Below, one piece after another: positions 1 to 10,820 of a stretch of DNA of 64,000 bases. Location of the stretch: positions 9,053,707 to 9,117,706 of the forward strand of contig NC_089581.1 of NCBI RefSeq assembly GCF_019320115.1. The letters are read 5' to 3'. This stretch comes from Miscanthus floridulus. Its lineage: Eukaryota; Streptophyta; Magnoliopsida; Poales; Poaceae. The notes below the pieces were generated by a model. The model made no database searches. It worked only from the letters and a program-made list of their open reading frames with translations, and was not told the DNA's origin. The translations under genes and the position numbers were made by a program. Numbering within the stretch: position 1 is the stretch's first letter; each line of letters starts with the position of its first letter.

Positions 1-1576
1 AAAGCAAATATTGACGCACAAGCAATACTCAGATCCAGGCAGTGCAATTTTGATTTGGGTAGCCACTTGGTTCCTCATAGGTTGCTGTGTTGCCAGATCG
101 AAATTGGCCAGATCGGTTTGCCTTGTGTTAGATAGTTTACTCAATGTGTTAGTGGGGTCCCAAAAGTGCCAAATCGAAATTGACCGGATCGATTTGCCTT
201 GTGTTAGATAGTTTACTCAATATGTTAGTGAAGTCCCAAACGATCTGGTCTATACTTTAGTAACCTACTCCGATCATATTAGTTAGCTGTTTTGTATGAG
301 TGCCACCTTGGCAACCTGCATTCTTGGATTCCAATTTTTTTTAGTTCTCGCTATTAACGACTGAATACCCACCTTATAAAGTAAGAAGTAATGCTTCTCA
401 AAATCTCATTCCATCCTTTGTTTTAGTACATGGTTGTCTCACACTCTCTTATATTGCTTTATACTACTATTCTTATGGGGAAATAGTTTTAGATTGTGGC
501 CTCACTATTCTCTATTTTGCTGTAGGTTCACGGGAGGTGCTCTTTGTAATCCCAGTAACTGAGGTATGCACCAGTTTGAACTTTAGCTCTGATAACCTAC
601 CTGTCCCAATTAATATATGGACCTTCCTCCTATTTCTCTTCTACTAACAGCAGCCAGATTGGCACACACCATCATCCTTTCAATCGGTTGGTGCTCATGC
701 TGGATACTTGATAAACAATTTTAAAATCAACTTTTTAGTTGTAAATCTTCAGTTCCTACTATTTATTTGGCATATGAAGTCACACAGCACAGCTCATACC
801 TGCCAGTATTTCCTGTGAACTATATATAGTGTCTTCATAGGCCATTGAAATTTCTTGTTCCACAAAAACGTTTATGTTGGATCAACATAATAGTCCTTCC
901 AATATTATATCACAAAAATTCTTTTCAGGACTATTACAGCATGATCACACTCAAAAGTTTCATAAATATTTAAACTGATACCATTTTCTTTGATTTTCCT
1001 ATTTGGATTAGCTACGAGATTGGATGGAGTGACTGCTTGTGTTTTTAGAGTTCTATCGCCATCAGTCTACATATAATCTGCATACTTATTGTGAGTATCT
1101 ACGTATAATTAACCTCCCAGTCCACAAACTGATTGTAGCTGCCCACTGAAGCTCTTTGTTTTCCACATTTAAATTATTGATTTTTTGCCTTTCAAAGTTG
1201 TGTTCAATACTTAGTGCTACATTGATAGTGTGGCTATATTTACAACTTCAATGGTTTTGTATTATGCACTTATGTTATTGTTTTCCCTTTAAATTTTGAG
1301 GCCCTAGACTAAGCTGATCAGCCTACTTCTACTGTCACAATATAATACTGCAAAACCATATCAACTTCTACCTACTTGCTTCTAAAAAAATCTACTTGCT
1401 CAAAGAAGCAAACAAGAAGATAGACTCAGATTACCATCATCATCAAATATAATATTGCTAGCTTAGACGTTGTTACGCCAAACTTCTTTGGAAGAAAACT
1501 GTTTTTGCACATCTCTTTTCTTGTTGGAATTTACTGTTCCCTATTGCATAATATACAAGCATCTGTACAGGAGGAA
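1..1576. other. Upstream region of FAR1-like gene, no gene seen
   Basis: AT-rich sequence with no credible coding region. It probably holds the 5' leader and an intron of the FAR1-like gene that follows: just before that gene's start a pyrimidine-rich stretch ends in a good splice acceptor (tgtacag at 1564-1570). A diverged 76-bp tandem duplication lies at 92-241. Nothing else is recognised. Confidence 0.5.
92..241. repeat. Two-copy tandem duplication, 76-bp unit
   Basis: The stretch 92-167 is repeated at 168-241 with a few substitutions. Both copies contain the shared core ccttgtgttagatagtttac at an offset of 76 bp. No function is apparent. Confidence 0.8.
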
Positions 1577-3810
1577 ATGTCAGATCTTGAGTCTTTGCTA
1601 GAGTACAATGAAATTGTCAAGAAGTTGTTTGCTACTGAAGAAGAAGGATTTCAGTTCTATAACAACTACGGTTTTGAGAAAGGATTTAGTGTGAGGAGAA
1701 GCTATTGTGAGTGGGACAATGGCCACAATGAGATGACTCTTCGGAAGTTCGTTTGCAGTCGTCAAGGTTTCCGTGAAGAGAAGCAACTGAAGAGGGCGAT
1801 TAAAAAGCGGAAGCCGCGGAATATTACCCGTGTTGGATGTCTTGCTAAATTTGTGATTGCACGAGATCAGACCACAGGGCAGTGGTATGTGAAGGATTTC
1901 ATCGATGAACACAACCATCCGATGGCGCCAGCAGAGCTTACTTGTCTGCTACGTTCACATAGAAGAATTAGCGATGAGCAGAAAGCTGAGATTGTGGAGA
2001 TGGAGAGTTCTGGGATCCGCAAACACAAGATAATGGATATTTTGGAAATGCAGTATGGTGGGTATGATAAGGTTGGGTGTACAACAAGGGACTTGTATAA
2101 TTTCTGCCATCGCTATAAGGCGGAGACAATTGTTGCCGGTGACGCTCAAACAGTCATCAGTTACCTGATGGAACTTCAGCGTAGAGATCCTGATTTCTTT
2201 TTCAAGTACATGGTTGATGGGGAAGGACACCTGAAGGGACTATTCTGGTGTGATAGTCAATGTCTGCTTGATTATGAAGCATTTGGTGATGTCGTTGTAT
2301 TTGATAGCACCTACAAAACTAATCGGTACAACCTACCCCTTGTTCCTTTTGTTGGGGTGAATCACCATCGAAGCACAGTTATTTTTGGATGTGGAATTAT
2401 TTCTCATGAGAATATTGAGTCATATGTGTGGTTGCTGAGTACATTTTCCGAGGCCATGATTCAGAAGCATCCGATCTCCGTGATCACTGATGGAGACCTT
2501 GCTATGCAGAGAGCAATCAGGCTGGTGTGGCCGAATTCATCGCATAGGCTCTGCATATGGCATATTGAGCAGAACATTGTGCGTAATCTTAAGGATGATG
2601 TTGTCAAGGATGAATTCAGGAGTTTCCTTTATGATTGTTGGTCCATAGAAGAGACCGAGAGAAAATGGCAGGAATTTTTGGATAAGCATAAGGTTACAAA
2701 TAAGGAGTCATGGTTGTATCAGATGTATGATATGAGGGAAATCTGGTGTGCTTCGTATCATGCTGGTAAGTGCTACTTAGGACTGAGGAGCAACCAACGG
2801 AGTGAGAGCCTAAACTCTAGGCTTCATATGCGTCTAGATCGTAAAATGACACTGCTTGACATGGTAAAGCACGTGGAGCACTGCCTTTCAGGGCTGCGCA
2901 CAAATGAGGCAAAGTTGGACACTGATGCATTGCAATCTGAGGCATGCATAGAACCAGATGCTTCAATTATTGAGATAGAAGCCGTGAAATCGTTCACTCC
3001 AACAATTTTCGCCACGGTGCAGTTCAGCATAAAGGCAGCCAAGAAGTGTTTTTCGATTGACATTCTAGATGGCGATAATATGAGTGAGTATATTGTTGGC
3101 AGGAAGGATAAAGGAGACATGATGTACTATGTCAAATGTCAATTTTGTGATGAAGGCAATCTGAAGGGAATTTCTTGTTCTTGTGGTAAGTTACAATCGA
3201 TTGGAACCCCTGCTCACACATCTTCTTTGTATTGGGCGATCTGGATGAAGACAAGCTTCCAGACTGTTGTGTTTTGAAAAGGTGGACAATGGGGGCGAAG
3301 AGTGCATTTCCTCCAAAAAGGAAGAGCACCATGTATGACTATTCCGAAAGCCTACAGAGGTACCGTGAGCTACGCAATATCAGTCAAGCTGCAGCCTTCG
3401 CAGCATCTCTCACTTGAATCATAGAGCGGCTGAAACACGTTCTGCAGGATGAAGTTGCTATGAACCTGCCAAATGAAGGAGATAACAGAGGAAAGAAATA
3501 TGGTCCGGTGCTGCCACAAGCCCCGGATGTTGCTTCTGTAGCGTTCAGTAATGTGTTGGATCCCTTGCATGTGCCTGGAAGAGGGGCCCCAAAGAAAAAA
3601 TTGAAGTCAATTTCAAATACGAAGAAATCTAAGGTCAAATGTAGCCTGTGTAAGGATAAGGGTCACAATCGGCGAACATGCTCCATAAGAAAAGAGGTAG
3701 TTCATCTAAGTTGAAAACAGGCCATCTGCGAGGCATGTGTAGTTATGACTGATGTTTGTCCTCTTCATTTGTAGGAATCAAAGCTCCCTGAAGATGTGCT
3801 TGATATATGA
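1577..3810 (+). pseudogene. FAR1/FHY3-related (FRS-type) protein, broken
   Basis: FAR1-related proteins are plant transcription factors derived from Mutator-like transposases. The ATG at 1577 follows a splice acceptor at 1570, so the open frame further upstream is probably intron. The domains run in the family order: an N-terminal FAR1 zinc-binding domain (about residues 15-115, ending in DEHNHPM), a MULE transposase-like domain (about 230-330, with FDSTYKTN and ITDGD) and a SWIM finger beginning CSC near residue 535. At about 3205-3212 one base is missing compared with the expected C-x-H half of the finger, and the frame shifts; the shifted frame reads CSHIFFVLGDLDEDKLP. A TGA at 3415-3417 then interrupts that frame. 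The tail carries a zinc knuckle (CSLCKDKGHNRRTC) and, after a plausible intron 3697-3774, ends with ESKLPEDVLDI and a stop at 3808-3810. Two lesions argue for a pseudogene; a single sequencing error cannot explain both. Confidence 0.8.
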
Positions 3811-4139
3811 TTTGCCAATGATGAGGCTTATCTGGTGGTCTTATCATTGTAATCCGTAGAGAGGCTTCCTCTGTTACTGTAGTCTTCTTGACTTTGTTGC
3901 TATTTGTAACTGTGTTTGTTCAGGACTTGAGAGCCTGCTAATTGTACCAGTTGCTGAATTATGGGAATAATTGCCAGACCTAGTTTTTGTTTCTGTGTTG
4001 AATTATGGGAAAAGTTGCAACTGGATTGTGGTTCATCTTCACCATGAGGATGTGCTGAGTCTGGTTTGAAGAAGGATGAGCCTTCATAATTCTATCTTGC
4101 TCCATAACATCTGACTAATGTTTTGGTAAACCATGGCAG
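3811..4139. other. FAR1-like 3' flank and intron-like sequence before CIPK exons
   Basis: Non-coding. It probably contains the 3' UTR of the FAR1-like gene and ends in a usable splice acceptor (ggcag at 4135-4139) that opens the first visible CIPK exon. No kinase-domain exon is present here or further upstream in the window. Confidence 0.5.
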
Positions 4140-5377
4140 AGAATAACAATCCCTGAAATACTGGAGGATGAGTGGTTCAAAAAGGGCTACAAGCGCCCGA
4201 AGTTTGATGAGAAATATGACACCATTGGATGATGTGGATGCAGTCTTCAATGATTCAGAAGTGAGTAAATGGTGCATTTCTATTTTCTATCTCATGCAAA
4301 ATGTCACAGATATGACTTACAGGCTACTTTTCCAATTGTTATTTGACCTCATTCAGGAGCACCACGTGACAGAGAAGAAAGAAGAAGAACCCGTAGCTCT
4401 GAATGCATTTGAACTGATTTCAAGATCAGCAGGCCTAAATCTTGGGAACCTATTTGACTCGGAGCAGGTATGAAATGCTCCTGACTCCTCTATAGTAACC
4501 TGGAATGTTGAAAGTGAAATGTGTGACAAGCTTAAGTCACCATGATTTTCTAAGGACATAGCCTCATGGCTGTTATATGAACTTGAATTTCCTTTGGTTT
4601 TCTTAGTTTATTTTTTTTCTAATTATCATGCTTCTGCAACTTACTTTAGAGGAATTCAAAAGACAAACAAGGTTCACATCAAAATGTCCACCGAAAGAAA
4701 TTGTACGCAAGATTGAGGAAGCTGCAAAACCTCTAGGATCTGGTGTTCAGAAGAAAAATTACAAGGTTCCTCCCTGCAACTCTATAATAACTGATTATTT
4801 TGATATATTCTTGAAGTCCTGACTTCTTGATAATAAGTACTAAAGCTTTAAAAAGATCATTCTGCGCCCGCCATTCTGAAGTTCTCTTTTATTGTGTGAC
4901 CAGTTGAGGCTCGAGAAAGTAAAAGCAGGGAGGAAGGGAAACCTCAATGTTGCTACCGAGGTTATAAAAAATCATGAACTGCAAATAGTCTAAGAAAACT
5001 TCTTGTAGGGTTGTACCTAACATTTATTATGTATTTTTCATTCAGATACTGCAAGTTGCACCCTCTCTTCATATGGTAGAAGTAAGAAAAGCAAAAGGTG
5101 ACACTCTGGAATTCAAAAAGGTATACCTTGCATGCAAAGATCATGCCAACAAATGGAAACACACGTATTAATGTACTGAAGAAGTTACTGAAATTCACAA
5201 TGTTACATTTTTTTTCTTTTAGTGCCTTTTCTTATTTAGGAGGAAATTTAGCATCTTTCCTCTGAACAATATTGTTACTTAACTGTTATTTTACTGCAGT
5301 TCTACAAGAACCTTTCCAAGACCTTAAAGGACGTTGTCTGGAAATCTGAAGATCTGCAAATGCAACCTGCTTCTTAG
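4140..5377 (+). pseudogene. CBL-interacting protein kinase (CIPK), 3' half only
   Basis: CIPKs are SnRK3 Ser/Thr kinases activated by calcium sensors of the CBL family. Only the end of the kinase domain and the regulatory half are present, in six exons with GT/AG borders: 4140-4260, 4357-4467, 4652-4765, 4904-4960, 5046-5120 and 5300-5377. The first reads ITIPEILEDEWFKKGYKRP. The second holds the NAF/FISL motif (NAFELISRSAGLNL) that binds CBLs and autoinhibits the kinase. The following exons match the PPI phosphatase-binding region (AGRKGNLNVATE) and the C-terminus, stopping with TAG at 5375. In the first exon two bases are missing after GACACCA (about 4231), which shifts the frame before the DDVDAVFNDSE block. 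The ATP-binding and catalytic exons are absent; the FAR1-like gene lies where they should be. It is either a truncated duplicate or a gene whose 5' exons lie left of the window. Confidence 0.8.
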
Positions 5378-5707
5378 CATCCACTTGGGAAGGAAGATGG
5401 CAAACTATTTGTGTTCCATCTTCCAAGCAAATTTTGCTTTCGTAGTCTGGGTCTGCAGTTTTGTTCACTGCGCTCTGTGTACCAGTGGGTGGCTTGGCAT
5501 TTTTTGAGATTGCATTGCTCGTAGCCGGGATGAAGCCTATGCTATCCAGTTGGTTTTGTGAATATGGTGAGTTTTGTAAATCTATATGCCTATAAGTCAT
5601 GTTGTAAGCTGCAATAATATGATCAGGAAACTGTGAAATGTAGAAGCCAAGTATGTTCTTTCTATGCTGCCCCATTTTCCGGCACTTTCCATGCATTCTG
5701 AATGAAG
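5378..5707. other. Downstream of CIPK fragment, probable 3' UTR
   Basis: Non-coding sequence following the CIPK stop codon, running into the assembly gap. Open frames here exist only because they run through N bases; nothing else is recognised. Confidence 0.5.
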
Positions 5708-5807
5708 NNNNNNNNNNNNNNNNNNNNNNNNNNNNNNNNNNNNNNNNNNNNNNNNNNNNNNNNNNNNNNNNNNNNNNNNNNNNNNNNNNNNNNNNNNNNN
5801 NNNNNNN
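5708..5807. other. Assembly gap of exactly 100 N
   Basis: One hundred consecutive N bases, the conventional placeholder for a scaffold join of unknown size. Order and distance across this point are not proven, so the CIPK remnant and the hAT region need not be adjacent in the genome. Confidence 0.99.
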
Positions 5808-6017
5808 CCTTGTCACTGCCCGTTGGGGCCCGAGTCTGGGTGCACCCACCTGCATCGGTCAGCTTAACGCCGGACGTCACTCTTCAGTCTTTGCTCTTCA
5901 CTCTTGTCGTAGGGTGTGCGGTAGCTGAAGCAATTGATGACGAGGTCATGAGTTTTGTTCTTCTTACGTAGAATAAGTGTAAGTTGAATCGGTAACAAGT
6001 TAAAAATCAAAACAAAG

Positions 6018-6255
6018 CCTGGTTTAGATTGCAAATTTTTACAATTTGGACACTGTAGCACGTTTCGTTTGTATTTGACAAATTTTTGTCTGATTATGGA
6101 CTAACTAGGCTCAAAAGATTCATCTCGTGATTTACAACCAAACTGTGCGATTAGTTATTTTTTACCTACATTTAATGCTCCATGCATGCGTCCAAAAATT
6201 AATGTAATGGAGAGAGAGTAAAAAAACTTGGAATTTTGAGGCAATCTAAACAAGG
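6018..6255. mobile_element. Tourist/PIF-like MITE, copy 1
   Basis: A 238-bp non-coding element with inverted ends: the left end cctggtttagattgc and the reverse complement of the right end (ccttgtttagattgc) differ at one base. The interior matches the copy at 13540-13783 along its length (forms of ctaattaggct and tttaatgctccatgca). The target duplication is not clear here. Confidence 0.75.
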
Positions 6256-6448
6256 CTAGGCTAAGGTCATCTTTGACGAAGCTTTGAACGGCTTTAGTCT
6301 TAGAATTTTCGGTTGCGCTACTTCCAGCGCAGCTGCAGCTGCTAGTTGTAGCAAATTGTACAACACAGTTGCAGTTGAAGCTTTGCAAGAAGTGCAGCCG
6401 AGGCTCCGTTCGCTTCACTGAAAAAATAAGCCGAAATATTGTTCCGGT

Positions 6449-9400
6449 TATTGGCGGATTTGGGGCCCCCGGGCTGCCCGAGCTGCAGCCCGAGGCGAGG
6501 CACATGAGCAGTGGGGAATTGCTTTATAAAAACGGCATTAAAAAGACCTTTCAGCCCATTAGCCCACCCTGAGGAGGCGAGGAGGAGAAAGGCCTGCAGG
6601 CCGTCGCAGCAGGCCAGCAGCGGCTCCCGTCTCGCGTTTTGGCCTTCCAGGCTCCTTGGCCGCCGCCCGTCCTCGCCTGGCAGGGCACTAGGGCAGCCTC
6701 CAGCCTCGGAGCCTCGGCCTCTCCTCCCGTTTCCACTGCCTCCACGCCAGCCGCCACCCGCCACTCCGCCAGGGACTGCTCCCCGCGACGGCTGACGGCG
6801 CTAGCACACCCTCCGTCCCGTGTCCCGGCTCCCGGCTGCACCTCCGCTGGCCGCGCGCCGCACCTCCCGGCTCCCCCCTCCCGTGTCCGCCTCCCTACGC
6901 TGCGGCGACGCCGGCCGCGCGCCGCGCCCGCACCGGCTGGCCCCCTAGCGGCCTGGCCCCTGCTAGCCAGGACTGCTGCTGGCTGCTGAGTGCTCCTCCT
7001 GGCGGCCTGTCGGCCTAGCCCCGTGGCCCCTGCTGGCTGCCCACCCCCACCCGGCCACCCCCTGCTGGCTGGCGGCTGCTGTCTGCTACTCTGCTGGATC
7101 CATGAAAATATGAAATAGGTTGATTTCTACTCTTTAGTTTCATTTCTTTTTGAAAATTGCTCCATGATTGCTACCTTTACATTGCAAAGTCATGAATATT
7201 TCATTTCATTGAGCAGGACTGTCATTGAATATTTGAGTCTTACTTTTCAATTGCAACATTTCATACCTTATAATGGAGAAATACTATGCCAAAAAAGATG
7301 CGTCAAAGAGTACTGTCGAAACCATAGAGAACCGGGTTGAGCAAAAAAGACCACGGATTGAACTTGATATGAGAGATATAGTTGCTGATTCAGGAGAAAG
7401 GAAGCCAATTGATGATTTTCATCATGACATTAGGGATGAGGCAAGGAGAGCATATCTACAAATAGGTCCATATAGGCCAACTGGTCATAAGTTTCCAAAA
7501 ACTAAAAAAGATGGTAAAGGCCAATCAAGAGGATTTGTTGGATCATGGTTTGATCAATTTGATTGGTTAGAGTACAGTGTAGCCAAGGATGCAGCTTATT
7601 GCTTTTATTGCTATCTCTTTAAGCCACAACAAGCTGGGTTTCATAGTAATGATACATTCACCAAAGTTGGGTTTAGAAATTGGAAGAATGCAAAGGATTC
7701 TTTCAAGGAGCATGCTCAATCAATTGATGGCTTTCATAATAATGCAAGAAAGCGTGCACTTGATTTAAAAAAATCAGAGGCAAAGTGTTGAACATGTGTG
7801 GACTGTTACAAGTGCAGCAGAAGATGAGGCATATAAAGCTCGTTAACTATCATGTTAGGCATTGCTAGATTTCTCCTTTTGCAAGCTCTAGCCTTTCGTG
7901 GACATGATGAGTCTAAAACATCAAGAAATAAAGGGAACTTTATGGAGATGCTTGAATGGTACAGAAAGAAGGATCCTAAGGCTGCACTTGTGACCGGTGA
8001 AAATGCTCCAGGGAATAATCAAATGAGTTGTCCAATGGTTCAGAAAGATTTGGCTAGGGCTTGTGCAGAGGAGACAAGTGAGTTAATTAAAAGTGAAATA
8101 GAAGATCGTTGGTTTGCGGTGCTTATTGATGAGGCTCCTGATGCATCTATTAAGGAACAAATGGCTATGGTTGTGAGGTATATACCTCCTCTCCATTTGG
8201 TTATTTCGTTGGTTTTGTTTTGTTGCTTTCAAGTAACACTATTTTCTCTTTTCTCTTGTAGGTTTGTCGATGATAAAGGAAGTGTGATTGAGATGTTTCT
8301 TGGCATTGAACATGTTTCTGACACCACATCAACTTCACTAAAAAAGCATTGGATACTATGCTTAGAAGATATGGTCTATCTATTTCCAAGATTAGAGGGC
8401 AAGGATATGATGGAGCTTCAAATATGAGAGGACAATTTCATGGGTTACAAAGACTGGTATTGAACGAAAACCCATATGCCTTTTACATCCACTGTTTTGC
8501 TCATCAATTGCAGCTTGTGGTAGTTTCTGTAGCCAAGTGTTGTGGCTCAACTTTTGATTTGTTCAATTATGTCACTTCAATCGTCAATGTTGTTAGTGCT
8601 TCTTGCAAGAGGAAAGATCAACTCCTTCAAAGTCATCATGTTAAGCTTGTTGAGCAGTTAGATAGTGGTACTATTTTTTCTGGGAGAGGGAAAAACCAAG
8701 AAATTAGTATTGCTAGGCCTGGTGATACACGGTGGGGTACACATTATAAAACATTGGCATGTCTTATGATCATGTGGTCCTCTGTACTGGAGGTGTTGGA
8801 GAATATTAGTGAAGATGGAACTGATGGGGAAAAGAAAACTACAGCCTCTGGATTGATTCAAAGAATGGAGTCATTTGAATTTGTGTTCATATTACATCTT
8901 ATGATCACAGTATTGGGGATGACTCAAGACCTGTCACAATGTTTGCAAAAAGAAAAAATAAAACATTGTTCGTGCAATAGGATTAATTGGCTCTGTGATG
9001 AGAAATATGAATGAAATGAGGGAAAATGGTTGGGAAGCTCTTTTTGAAGAGGTAAAGGAGTTTTGCCTCCTCAACAACATAGAAATTCCTAATATGGAAG
9101 ATATGATACCAGTTAGAGGTCGTTCAAGATGTCGTGGTGCTAAATTAGTGAGTTACTACCATCATTTCATCATGGAATTTTCAATGTTGTGATTGATCAA
9201 GTTTATTGTGAGTTAAACAATCGATTTCCAGAAAGATCAACTCAACTCTTGAGATGTGTTGCTTGTCTTGATCCGAGGGATTCTTTTGCCAACTTTGAGG
9301 TACAGAAGTTAGTTGAGCTTGCTAAGATTTATAAAGATGACTTCTGTGATTATGACTGCATAAAGCTTGCGGGTGACCTCCGTATATTCATCGATGAAGT

Positions 9401-10038
9401 CAGAAATGATGATAATTTTGACAATTGTACTGATCTTGGTAACCTTGCTGAGAAGATGGTTCAGACTGAAAGAGATACAACTTTTCCTTTGGTGTATCGT
9501 CTCATTGAACTTGCATTGATTTTGCCGGTGGCAACAGCAACAGTTGAAAGAGCCTTCTCTGCTATGAATATTATCAAGACCGAGCGAAGAAATAAAATGA
9601 ATGATGATTGGCTGAATAGTAGCATGATTTGCTTTATTGAGCGGGATTTGTTTGCATCGATTGAAGATGAAAAAATTCTAAAGCGCTTTCAAGGCTTAAG
9701 AAACCGTAGATGAATTTGCCAAACGATGGCTCAAGGTGCGTGTTGTTTACTTGTATTAATCTATTTCAATACATAATGTTATCTTGCTTTATAAATGGCT
9801 GAGATGTTGAAATTTTTTATGTAGAATTGAGGATGTCGGTGCAAGTGGAAGTGGTGTTAATTCATGAAGACATGTATGGTTCTTTTTTTTTGTCATGGAA
9901 GACTTGTAATTTGGTACTTTTCTACATTCAATGTTCTACGTATTGTTTGAATCTATTGGTTGAACACTTCGGTGGGGTAAAATTCTAAGTCTTATATTAG
10001 TTAGCCCGGGGCGGAGCCCGTTTCTGGATCCGCCACTG
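6449..10038 (+). mobile_element. hAT-superfamily DNA transposon, 3.59 kb
   Basis: The element is bounded by a perfect 8-bp duplication, gttccggt, at 6441-6448 and 10039-10046, the length typical of hAT insertions. Its ends are imperfect inverted repeats: the left starts tattggcggat and the reverse complement of the right starts cagtggcggat. Inside is a degenerate transposase gene on the plus strand. The 5' portion, about 6550-7090, is unusually GC-rich and non-coding. The perfect target duplication suggests insertion is recent compared with the decay of its coding region, or that selection on the flanks is irrelevant and few mutations happened to hit them. Confidence 0.85.
7273..9713 (+). pseudogene. 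hAT transposase (TTF zinc finger / DUF4371 / hAT dimerisation), degenerate
   Basis: The reading frame starts MEKYYAKKDASK and contains a TTF-type zinc finger region (AAYCFYCYLFKP), then a DUF4371/RNase-H-like transposase region with GQGYDGASNMRG and PGDTRWGTH, and finally the hAT C-terminal dimerisation segment (LPVATATVERAFSAM). It is the type of transposase related to animal ZMYM1-like proteins. The frame is broken at about 7775, 7845, 8345, 8950 and 9165. A short intron (8178-8261, GT to AG) joins VVR to FVDDKGS. With at least four frameshifts it cannot make a full transposase, so the element would need a helper in trans to move. Confidence 0.85.
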
Positions 10039-10122
10039 GTTCCGGTTGATTTGTTGTGAGAGGAAAATACTATTCCGACTGAAAAAACAAACTGAAAAGT
10101 ACGGATTATAAGACAAACGAAC

Positions 10123-10380
10123 ATGTCTTTTAGTTAAAAAAAAGTCGAAGGCAGCGAAGCTAAAAAAAAAACTAACTTCTAGTTCATTTGAGGCGGAAAA
10201 AAGAGGGAAAAAAACTTATGTGAACAGTACCAAAGTTGTATCAGTATAGGCGAAACTCAATCGGTTTAAAGCCCCGGAAAAGAGGACCTAACATATGAGT
10301 AGCCGTGTAGATCCATAGAGATGCCTCTCTACATGGTTTTCTACAGTAACGTAATGCTCTTTTCTTTTTGCCACAGTATA
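10123..10380. other. Short non-coding spacer
   Basis: Sequence between the split MITE and the LINE tail, rich in A tracts. No gene or repeat is recognised. Confidence 0.4.
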
Positions 10381-10820
10381 GCCATGTACGGACACATCGT
10401 CGTCTCTTGCTCCTTCAGCCAGCAGGTATGGTGGAGCGTTCTCGTGGCGCTCGGACAACCGCAAGCGCAAGGCCTCCCCAACTTAGACATGATCTTCGAT
10501 TGGTGAGGCGCTTGGAGATCAATGTGGACACCGTTTTCGCCCTAGTTGCTTGGGAGATGTCGAAGGAGATGAATGCAAGATGCTTCCAACTTCACCAGCT
10601 GCTCGCAGTAATCAAACACGAGGCCGAGCAATGTCGACGCAAAACACTTGGGTTGTCTCCTGTCCGGTATAATAGCCTAAGTACATTGGCCTCTAGAGAG
10701 GGCTCGAGCCTCATTGTAATATGTTATAGTCCCCTTTAACCCTGTCAAAGCATTTGAACTGCAAAACCTTCCTCCTTGATAAGAAGACGTGCAAACCGAG
10801 AAAAAAAAAAGCCATGTACG
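10381..10820 (+). mobile_element. 5'-truncated LINE (non-LTR retrotransposon) 3' tail
   Basis: A 420-bp insertion (10391-10810) ends in a ten-A tail and is flanked by a perfect 10-bp target duplication, gccatgtacg, at 10381-10390 and 10811-10820. The coding part resembles the zinc-binding C-terminal tail of plant LINE reverse transcriptases: a region like VVSCSFSQQVWWSVLVALG, then VALVAWEMSKEMNAR. The frame is interrupted by a stop at about 10504-10506. Strong 5' truncation, an A tail and a variable-length target duplication are the usual outcome of LINE integration. Confidence 0.75.

Larger units (their letters stand above)
6408..10122. mobile_element. Small foldback MITE split by the hAT element
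   Basis: Sequences 6408-6448 and 10039-10122 are two halves of one short element. Joined, they resemble the intact copy at 15332-15443 in reverse orientation: both have ends like gttcgct/gaac and the internal block ttgatttgttgtgag. The hAT element lies exactly between the halves, with the 8-bp target duplication at the junction. Confidence 0.65.

Noticed and set aside
1505..1576. Upstream Met at 1505 as start of the FAR1-like protein
   Set aside because: The 24 residues before the Met at 1577 are hydrophobic, lie in intron-like sequence and precede a splice acceptor at 1570.
5286..5971. Open frames spanning the N gap
   Set aside because: Open only because N codons are not stops.
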